Positions 55,604 through 64,000 of a stretch of 64,000 nt of DNA are shown here, in pieces. This DNA comes from Haematobia irritans. Its lineage: Eukaryota; Arthropoda; Insecta; Diptera; Muscidae. The position numbers and the translations under genes were made by a program. Positions within the stretch are counted from its first letter, which is position 1. Each line of letters opens with the position of its first letter. The stretch covers positions 201,990,583-202,054,582 of the forward strand of contig NC_134398.1 in the NCBI RefSeq assembly GCF_050003625.1. The letters are read 5' to 3'. Under the pieces are notes generated by a model. The model was not told where the DNA came from, searched no databases, and saw only the letters and a list, made by a program, of their open reading frames with translations.

Positions 55604-57678
55604 CCGAACAAAAATAGGAGATGTTTGTCAACTCTTTATTTTAAAGTTAAGTCTGAATTTGAAACAGGGAATGCTATTTTTTTTTCAGTACAGGTAAAAC
55701 ACAATACGAGATATTACAAAGTTCTATTGAAATTTTGATAAAGGCTGAACGTTGGCCCTTTCGTTACGCATTGGAATTAAAAAACTTCAATTTTTCCTAT
55801 TCATGGCTCATTCGCTCCAAGAAAGCATCAATCATAATTGTCAAAAATAAGAGAACTCAAATTTATATCCCGAATATTTTCGAGTAATCATTAGAGAATC
55901 TGTAATTTACTTCCCAGTATTTTCTGTTTTCCTCCATCACAGTCAATAATATCCATAGAACAAGCCGCTATTGGTCACAATCAAGTTATTGACCCCATCA
56001 CTGAAACATGCCACAAAGAGATGACAATAAACTTGGCCATAGATGACAGGGTCAAAGGTTAAAGATGAGATATCCAAAACTCTAATGAATGTGATGCTGG
56101 CCACACAAATTCCCAACAAGTACCTCGAACCCCCTCCAAAAAAAAAAAACAACAAAATGTTACATAAAAACAAACGAATTTAATATGAAGAAGCTATACG
56201 GCTTTAAGAAAAAATCAAAACAAACAAAATAACTCTCTTCTTCTTCTTCTTCTTAAAGACTAACAAAATCAGAGCGCTAAATAACCAAACACAGAGAGAG
56301 AGAGTGATGAAAAAAAAACATTAAAGCTTTAAGGATAAATTTGTCCTTGCCGAGACATCGCGCTGATATTTCAAGTTCATATGTGCTACTTAAATACTTT
56401 TTCTCATCATACATTTAAGTGGCTGTGGGAACAAAAGCTTACATACACACACTCACACACACGCTCTTATGGGGGCTAAACGAAGTAGTACCAACCAGAC
56501 ATGTTGGTTGCTTGTATCGATTAACTGTTGAAGATGCTTAAATACTCCAGTTTAAGAAGGCAATGACTGGAGGGGCGCTCGGTTAGTTCCAAATACCAGA
56601 CACATGAATTGAAGCATGGACGGACATTAAAAGAAATGCCAAGAGTGAGTACACAATACACACAGATACTATATAGCGGAGAGAGAGAGGGAAACAACAC
56701 CAACAAGAACAAGAAGAAAAAAAACCAAAACAAAAATATCCAAGTACCAGACATTTATAGAGGAACACAAATGAAGACCATGCCAGACCACCAGGAAGAA
56801 AGCGAAAAAGCGAAAAAAAAAACAAAGAACAGAGAAATGCGAAAAAGCAAAACTATAACAAATGAAAGGAATTGAATGCCAACAAAATAGTCACGAGATA
56901 TACAAGCATCTTAACAAAAATCTTCTCCAGATGTATGGAAAACATGCCACACATCGAAGGACTCTGAACACATGAAATCTTCCCTTCAGATGTAATGTGC
57001 CAATGAAGTGGCGACCAACCACAACCACAAGGTAGCCCAACAGTTTTTTTTTTCTCGCGCTAATCAATGAATTAAAGCTACCAAACACAAACTACCTTTT
57101 TCTTGTGAAATTTCCACTAAAATCTGAAACTTTAAGTTCACCCGACGGCATTTGTGTGGTAAATGTAAGGCACTAACGAAACAAAATCAAAATGGAAATG
57201 GACGATGAAAACTAGCATAAAAAGAAGGGAAAAGAAAACAACAAATAACCGGCATAAAGGTAGATTTAAAGGAAATATAAGGAAACTACATGGGAAAAAT
57301 ACACAGTAATCCAGAAACACTGAGAGAAGGGGTTTCTCTTCTGATGAACTAAATTTTAGACAAGTGAAGATTTTCTCTAAAAATAAATAAAAAAATTTAG
57401 AGACAATTGTTGAATTTTTACAATTGCTCCCAAAGCGAAAAATTTATAAAAACGTAATTTCGTTCCGGATAAAAGCAATTTTTTTCGTGTACAGAAATAT
57501 ACGATTTTTTTTATTATTTCAAAAGATAAACCAAGGCAGCTTTGTTAGGTTGGGGTTTTCTTCCAAAAGTTTCTCACGTTCGGGGGGATTTTTAGGCGTC
57601 ACAGTTATTTAGGGATTATTTAGTGGTAAACAATATTTTACATCTAATAAAGTAAATCAATTCTCAACTAAATTCGAA
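55604..57678. other. Single-copy non-coding stretch
   Basis: CTT run at 56237-56254, GA run near 56295-56305, ACAC runs near 56446-56464. Many A-runs. No exon or repeat is supportable; short frames on both strands are low-complexity. Confidence 0.45.
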
Positions 57679-57985
57679 ACAAGGAAAGACTGAAGTCGGG
57701 CGGGGCCGACTTTAATATATCCTGCACAACTTTGTATTTAGATCTGCATTTCGATAAAATATCAAATACGTCACATTTGTTCAGTCCTTTATATAAAGGT
57801 TTATGTTCCCATTAACCAACATTTAAAACTGATCCGATTTGGACAATATTTTGTAAGACTTCCACAAAATCTTGGGCACAATGTGGCGTAGGGTATAGTT
57901 AAATACGGGCAATATTTACACATTTTTAGGCAATTTCGCAAAAATGCATTTATGTTTCATCGGTCGATAGACATGTATCAGTGAC
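57679..57985 (+). mobile_element. 5-prime fragment of family 2 element
   Basis: AACAAGGAAAGACTGAAGTC and GGGCGGGGCCGACTTTAATA; ends in the 29-bp array after CAGTGACGATCAGTAAG. Confidence 0.7.
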
Positions 57986-57989
57986 GATC

Positions 57990-58889
57990 AGTAAGAGATA
58001 AAATTTTGAGAAAATTTACTGTAGAAATAAATTTTGAGAAAATTTGCTATATAAATAAAATTTTGAGAAAATTTTCTCTAGAAATAAACATTTGAAAAAA
58101 TTTTCTATAAAAATAAAATTTTGAGAAAATTTTCTATAGAAATAAAATTTTGAGAAAATTTTCAATAGAAATATAATTTTGAAAAAAAAAATTATATAGT
58201 AAATAAAATTTTGCAAAATTTTCTATAGAAATAAAATTTTGATAACATTTTCTATAGAAATAAAATTTTGGCCAAAATATCTATAGAAATAAAATTTTGA
58301 AAAAAAATTATAGTAAATAAAATTTTGCAAAATTTTCTACAGAAATAAAATTCTGACAAAGCTTTCTATAGAAATAAAATTTTGAGAACATTTTCTATAG
58401 AAATAAAATTTTGAGAAAATTTTCAATAGAAATATAATTTTGAAAAAAAAAAAATTATATAGTAAATAAAATTTTGCAAAATTTTCTATAGAAATAAAAT
58501 TTGGAGAAAATTTTCTATAGAAATAAAATTTTGAGAAAATGTTCTATAGAAATACAATTTTAAGAAAATTTTCCATAGAAATAAAATTTTGAGAAAATTT
58601 TCTATAGAAATAATATTTTGAGAAATTTTTCTATAGAAATAAAAGTTTGACAAAATGTTCTATAGAAATAAAATTTTTGACCAAAATATCTATAAAAATA
58701 AAATTTTGGAAAAAAATATATAGTAAATAAAATTTTGCAAATTTTCTATAGAAATGAAATTTTGATAAAATTTTCTATAGAAATAAAAGTTTGGCCAAAA
58801 TATCTACAGAAATAAAATTTTGAAAAAAATTTATAGTAACTAAAATTTTGCAAAATTTTCTATAGAAATAAAATTTTGGCCAAAATATC
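57990..58889 (-). repeat. 29-bp minisatellite A, GAG subfamily
   Basis: Reverse units in which the spacer is often GAG in place of GAC, the complement of the CTC type at 7640-9300. Local copies near 58100-58300 and 58380-58580. Confidence 0.88.
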
Positions 58890-58891
58890 TA

Positions 58892-59460
58892 CACACAAAA
58901 ATTTTTTTTCTGATTCAATCACCAAATTAATTGATCCAATTAATTTTTTAATTGAAATGTCCTCAATCACGAAAATGATAGTATCAATCACAGTTTTAAT
59001 TGGGCATAGAAAAAATTCTTGATTAAAAAATTAATTGATTTTTTCAGCAAATTTCAATTAATTTTTTAATTGATTCAATTAAAAATTTAATTGATGTTGA
59101 TTGCAAAACTCAATTATATTATTAATTAAAAAAGGTAAATATTTTTAATTACTCTCTGAATTGGCTTATAGTTTTTATTTGGATTAACAAATGATTGTTT
59201 GAAATACATTTTTAATTAAAAATTTTAAAAAATAAGCACTTTTGTTAACTGAATTAGTCGTCCGAATTTGATTAAAAAGTTAATTGTATCAATTAATTTT
59301 TTAATTAAAAAATTTAAAATTTTCAATCATTGACTTAATTAACTTAATGTTTCTATCATGATTAAAAAGTTAATTGTATCAATTAATTTATTAATTGAAA
59401 AAATTTTCAACTTCAATTAACATTTTAATTGGAAATATTTTGGTGATATTTTTTTCTGTG
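58892..59460 (-). mobile_element. AATTAATT-rich MITE, copy 2
   Basis: CACACAAAAATTTTTTTTCTG at the left and the TATTTTTTTCTGTG terminus at the right; TA duplicated (58890-58891, 59461-59462). Inverted relative to copy 1 at 2695. Removing it restores ATCTATAGAAAT of the 29-bp unit. Confidence 0.82.
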
Positions 59461-59699
59461 TATAGAAATAAAATTTTGAGAAAATTTTCTATAGAAATAA
59501 AATTTTGAGAAAATTTTCTATAGAAACAAAATTTTGAGAAAATTTTCTATAGAAATATAATTTTGAAAAAAAAAAATTATATAGTAAATAAAATTTTGCA
59601 AAATATTCTATATAAATAAAATTTTGACAAAATTTTCTATAGAAATAAAATTTTGACAAAATTTTCTATAGAAATAAAATGTTGACAAAATTTTCTATA
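59461..59699 (-). repeat. 29-bp minisatellite A, between two MITEs
   Basis: About eight reverse units, GAG then GAC type. Confidence 0.88.
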
Positions 59700-60738
59700 C
59701 CCAGCAAAAACTAGGTAACCACATCTCATTACAATTGGCATTACCAGGAGTACAGCTGTCATTACACGTTGCATTAATGTAATGTAATGTAACGGTAATT
59801 CTGAACATTTATTTTTTATTTATTTATTTCAACTTTATTAGTAACATAGCCTCATGGAGGCCCTATTCGTTACAAAATATATTATTGGTTAAACTTCAAA
59901 TATTTCTTAAACACTAATAATAATAATTAAAAATTAAATAAATATGATATCTATAACGTATCTCTATATCCTACTGACAAATCAATTTTACCTTAAAAAA
60001 TATAATGAGACCGTTAATGTAAACTACTAAGTTTCTAAAAGTAAAAATAATAAAATAATAACATTTGTCCGTTAAGAAATTTTTATAACAAATATTTCAT
60101 AATAATTGTGCTTTAAATTAATGCCATTAAACATATTATGTTTTAAATAAATGTTCTCTTATACCTCATTCACATTACACTTCCAAAATGCACTTAGACT
60201 AGATTTCAAATGTCATTTGCCTTATAAAAAAGGGACTTAAAATCCATTTTTAGTAGATTTCGAACCTAATGTAAATTGACTATTGGATATATTATAACGT
60301 AATTCACGAATCCAACTACCTTAAACAACCTACATTTATTTCTATTTTAAGTGTGAAATTAATTTGCGTGTAATCTTATTTAGATGATTTATTAGATTTT
60401 TTGTTTACTTATACAATATTCGTTTCTATTCAAGTAGTGCTCCTATTATAGCATTACTCGCCATATTTTGATCCATTGAAATCGGCGATAGAAACCAATA
60501 TTTTCGAGATTTGGTTGCCTGAGACAATAAGTGGCTATTTTTCAAATTTTGGTGTATCTACGAGGTGATTATATGCTCTAAAAGCACTACTTATTTCATG
60601 GCCGAAAGTATGCCTGGGGAGAAGTACTTTCCTCCTAGGACATGTGTATGTAAATATAATCCGGAGCGATGCCAATGGTTGTTAATTTTTAAATAGGCTT
60701 ACATACAAGATTACCGGGTAATGAGAGTTTTTGCTGGG
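59700..60738. mobile_element. CCCAGCA MITE, 1.04 kb
   Basis: Inverted ends CCCAGCAAAAACT (13 bp); TA at 59698-59699 and 60739-60740; the array unit CTATAGAAAT is restored on removal. The interior is AT-rich with AATGTAATGTAATGTAA near the left end and no open frame of note. Confidence 0.82.
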
Positions 60739-61280
60739 TAGAAATAAAATTTTGACCAAAATATCTATAAATATAAAATTTGTAAAAAATGTATAAAGCA
60801 AATAAAATTTTGCAAAATTTGCTATAGAAATAAATATTTTATAGAAATAAAATTTTGACAAAATTTTCTATAGAAATAAAATGTTGACCAAAATATCTAT
60901 AAAAATAAAATTTGGAAAAAAATGTATATAGCAAATAAAATTTTACAAAATTTTCTATAGAGATAAAATTTTGACAAAATTTTCTATAGAAATAAAATTT
61001 TGACCAAAATATCTATAAAAATAAAATTTGGAAAAAAATGTATATAGCAAATAAAATTTTGCAAAATTTTCTATAGAAATAAAATGTTGGTCAAAATATC
61101 TATAGAAATATCATTTTGACCAAAATATCTATAGAAATAAAATTTTGACAAAATTTTCTATAGAAATAAAATTTTTCTAAAGTTTTCTATAGAAATAAAT
61201 GTTTGAAAAAAAGGTCTATAGAAATAAAATGTTGACAAAATTTTCTATAGAAATAAATTTTTGAAAAAATTCTATCCGGT
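60739..61280 (-). repeat. 29-bp minisatellite A, reverse block
   Basis: Units mixed with GGAAAAAAATGTATATAGC variants, ending near ATCCGGTAGATTGG. Confidence 0.85.
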
Positions 61281-61350
61281 AGATTGGAACTGTATCTTCT
61301 ATTGAAACAAAATTTTCTGTCAATATTGGACATATGTATATAGGTATATG

Positions 61351-61939
61351 CACTGAAAAAAATATTGTTGTGAGGCCAAAGATTTCATGTTCTTAAAATA
61401 CGAAAGAAAATTTTTTTCCTTGTCCAAAAGTGGATAAACTTTTCAATGAAGTCGTATTGTCCCTATAATTAAATGATTTGACTTAAAAATGGGTATCATA
61501 ACAAGAAAGAACAATTTTTGGAGTATGGTCAACTTGACTTTAATAATTCAGAAAAATTCTTTAAAATTAATGATATTGTCTTTAAATTTGTTGTCTTTTT
61601 ACATCTTAACTACAAAGCAAAAAATCGTTCGAAAATAGGACATGTTTATTTTAAAGACTTTGTTTACTTGAAACATAGCAGAATTTCTACTGGAAATCGA
61701 GTCTGAATTTGGAAAATAAAGTTGTCGTTAACTCCTTCTTAAAGGACTTTGATAGTATATGAAGAAAAAAAGTTGAAAAAATTGCTTATTAGACGCAAGA
61801 ACACAAAACCCAAATTTAAAAGAAATTTGTGCCTTAAAAGTATCCTTACTTGTATTCTCTGCTTCTTTGGCTCGGAATAAATACCAAAATTTTTAACGTA
61901 AAAACAAAATCTTTGGAACCGGACATGCCTTTTTCAGTG
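61351..61939. mobile_element. CACTGAAAAA MITE holding repeat E
   Basis: Ends CACTGAAAAAAATATTG and, inverted, CACTGAAAAAGGCATG; TG next to both. The interior includes repeat E (61420-61700), also seen at 50880 and 52260. No coding frame is convincing. Confidence 0.5.
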
Positions 61940-62210
61940 TGGTCTTATAATGAAATTAAAAAAATAAAATCGATTGTTTGAAATATTAAAAAAAAAGATG
62001 TTATGTTGGTAGGCACTAAAATGTATCGATTCAACCCATCTGCTAGTCTAACATTCTACGAAACATAAAAAAATCTTCGTAATTAGAAATCGCTTTCCAT
62101 TTACAGTCATACCGTACATTGATCGAATGAATAACGCAATGTAAACTAATTTGCATAAAAACTTGTTTAGTTACAAAAATATGAAGTGTTTTAAAAAATT
62201 TAGTTTAGCC
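61940..62210. other. AT-rich spacer
   Basis: Nothing recognised. Confidence 0.35.
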
Positions 62211-62300
62211 GGAGTCGGAGTCGAGCAAAATTTTGACGACTCCGACCCCAGCAAAATCTTAAGACTCCGACTCTAATACTCCGATTCCACAGCCCTGGTT
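62211..62300 (-). repeat. GGAGTC-rich repeat, mirror copy
   Basis: CCGGAGTCGGAGTCGAGC and ACTCCGACTC hexamers, ending CCACAGCCCTGG. Confidence 0.7.
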
Positions 62301-62560
62301 ATTAGGGCAAATTTTTCAAAATTGGCCGTTACATATATATGGGAGCTATAGCTAAATCTGAACCGATTACGAAATTTTGCTGACTTAAAGGGTGATGAAA
62401 AAAATTACCAATTGCCAAATTTAACGATGATCGGTTAGTAAAAAGGAGCAACGTGATCCCATTTGTCAAAATCGGGCGATACATATATATGCAAGCTATA
62501 GCTAAATCTGAACAGATTTCTTCCAAATTTAATAGCGTTCGTCCTTGTGCCCAAAAGACA
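62301..62560 (+). mobile_element. Family 2 fragment
   Basis: TATATATGGGAGCTATAGC and AAATCTGAACCGATT monomer pieces, twice about 150 bp apart. Confidence 0.65.
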
Positions 62561-63659
62561 TCCTTACCAACAATGTCTACTGCTTAATATAGACGGGAAG
62601 AAAATAAAAAATAACGAAATGGTTTCGACAACAAAGAAGAAAATAAGGAACAACTAACGAAAAAGAAAATCCAAAGAAATTTCAAAATCTACAAAGAAAA
62701 GGATAACAAAGAAACGCATCTATTTGAAATAAACCTCTTCAGAATACAGCTTCACCACGCTTCAAAAACAAACAAAAAATAACAGTTCAATGAGACAAGT
62801 CAGAGAAATATTCAATATTTTCTCACTGACTAACGAGAGTTATATATGGTGAGTGAGAGAACCCAACAAATGCCATGTATAAGTAAATGCTCCCCAAAGT
62901 CCCCACATGTTTAGAAATAGAGTAACCATTTAATGTGGTATTTATGTATGGGTGATTTTTTTGTGTAGCCATGCGCTGTTCCTCAGCCTGTGTGTGTGTG
63001 TGCGTGAGTTTGGGGGAATATTCAAGTATAGCCGGTGAGTGAGTATACGTTACACACGATTTGGCGCTGATTGGCTGCAAAGTTCTGAGTGCTCAATAGA
63101 AACATGGGAGCAAGCATGGGGCCCACAACTAAACACACACACACACACGGAGAAAACCATAAATACAGCAAATACCCCACTATATAACAAAAGAGCACAA
63201 AAATTGAGATACAATACACATTTCCCCTCTATGAGAAGCCATTGGTTCTCACCATGGTATGTGGAAGATATCTAAAAGATGCTTAATACTCCAGGTTTAT
63301 TAACATAGTGTGTGCATCTCCATTTAATATCCACACATTTGCAATCTTTTGCAATTCGTATCTCCTCTCCATTGCACCATATGTCTATGTGTCTGGCTCT
63401 CATTATGGTTCTCTAGCTCTAGCATCCCCATCATCATTATCACCGTCATCATTATTAGCCAAACTGTTGCAAAGTCCATTTTCCTATTCCCCATTGCAAT
63501 GCAGCACTCAACCTATTGGGGATTTTTTTAAATTTCCGTAAACGTTACACATCCAAATAGACGCGACGCTACGCGATACGCTTGAATTTGCAAAATTTTT
63601 GGGATCCTATGAAATTTCATATCTCTGTGGATAGCACGCTTAACCTAACCATCATCTAG
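62561..63659. other. Single-copy stretch with microsatellites
   Basis: TG run at 62989-63003 and AC run at 63134-63149. GC content rises to the right. No exon can be supported. Confidence 0.4.
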
Positions 63660-63896
63660 TCAGTCAGTCAGTTGGCCAGTTGTCACTACGAATTGATTTC
63701 CTTGGAGTGTGTTACGACTGACGTGTGTATTTGGGAGTTTTGGACTTGGTTTCTTGACGGTCGCGTTTTTTTTTTGGGATACGTATTCTACGTCGCTTTG
63801 CTTGCGCCTTTTTTTTGGGTTATTTTTTGGGGCTGGCTCATTAGCGTTGTGAACTTGTTTTACTGGCACAAAGCCACCTCTACGCTTGTCTGTCAT
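63660..63896 (-). CDS. Possible short basic protein or first coding exon
   Basis: 78 residues from MTDKRRGGFVPVKQ. It contains a basic NPKKRRKQ stretch like a nuclear localisation signal and is rich in Lys, Pro, Asn and Thr. No family is recognised. The context before the ATG (TTAAACG) is acceptable for a fly start, and the upstream sequence has a GTTGTTGTTGTTGTT run as often seen in fly 5-prime leaders. It ends with ACTGACTGACTGACTAG, so it could be a complete small gene, or the last codons may be intron. The composition is less AT-rich than most of the window. It may be chance. Confidence 0.3.
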   Translation of the reverse strand: MTDKRRGGFVPVKQVHNANEPAPKNNPKKRRKQSDVEYVSQKKNATVKKPSPKLPNTHVSRNTLQGNQFVVTTGQLTD

Positions 63897-64000
63897 CGTT
63901 TAACAACCTTCCTCCTCCTCGTCGTAAGACAAAACTCGAATCGATTGATGGGCGATGAACGAAACAACAACAACAACCATGACAGCGACATCGTTACAAT

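Noticed and set aside
56583..57320. Minus-strand hydrophobic frames that look like membrane segments
   Set aside because: They come from A-rich plus-strand DNA read as Phe/Leu codons; no start context, domain or splice pattern supports them.

Overview
This window looks like gene-poor nuclear DNA from a calyptrate fly, most likely a muscid (stable fly, horn fly or house fly group). The reasons are a mariner closely resembling Himar1 of the horn fly Haematobia irritans, a tRNA-derived SINE with a CCTAA-rich tail, fly-type short introns and splice signals, and strong AT richness. No prokaryotic or organellar features are visible, and no intact host gene can be called with confidence.

The dominant feature is a 29-bp AT-rich minisatellite (array A). 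By adding my block boundaries it covers about 20 kb, close to a third of the window, in about 18 blocks on both strands. Each monomer holds two AAAATTTT palindromes and one CTATAG palindrome. Some blocks carry inverted GGTTGCC/GGCAACC borders. Others sit inside composite elements that also carry a 153-bp tandem repeat, a GACG/GACA microsatellite, a conserved core resembling the mini-me/Helentron (DINE-1-like) core, and a 3-prime hairpin. Three related families of such elements share the 153-bp period (1-5.1 kb, 7.1-7.5 kb, 10.4-12.6 kb, 47-52 kb, 52.4-55.6 kb, 57.7 kb, 62.4 kb). A second, sequence-unrelated minisatellite (array B, 34.4-42.4 kb) also has a 29-bp period.

Layered on these are many nested insertions that can be dissected by target duplications: an internally deleted Tc1/mariner derivative (4026-4544); a DDE transposon (10400-13516) holding a composite element; a TA-flanked 1.8-kb element (17438-19224); a 237-bp-LTR retrotransposon that lost most of pol (35293-37211, TSD AGGC); a Himar1-like mariner (40622-42265) and a Tc1-like DD34E element (52528-54503), each broken by the same SINE; two piggyBac-like TTAA MITEs; two inverted copies of an AATTAATT-rich MITE; and a CCCAGCA MITE (59700-60738).

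Possible host signals are few: a pair of in-phase exon-like segments at 19755-20005, a tandem array of mini-exon-like units with splice sites at 43440-44450 followed by two more exon-like segments, and a short basic reading frame on the minus strand at 63660-63896. The stretches 5.1-6.4, 13.5-14.0, 28.2-29.3, 33.5-34.4, 45-46.6, 55.6-57.7 and 62.6-63.6 kb look like ordinary non-coding DNA.
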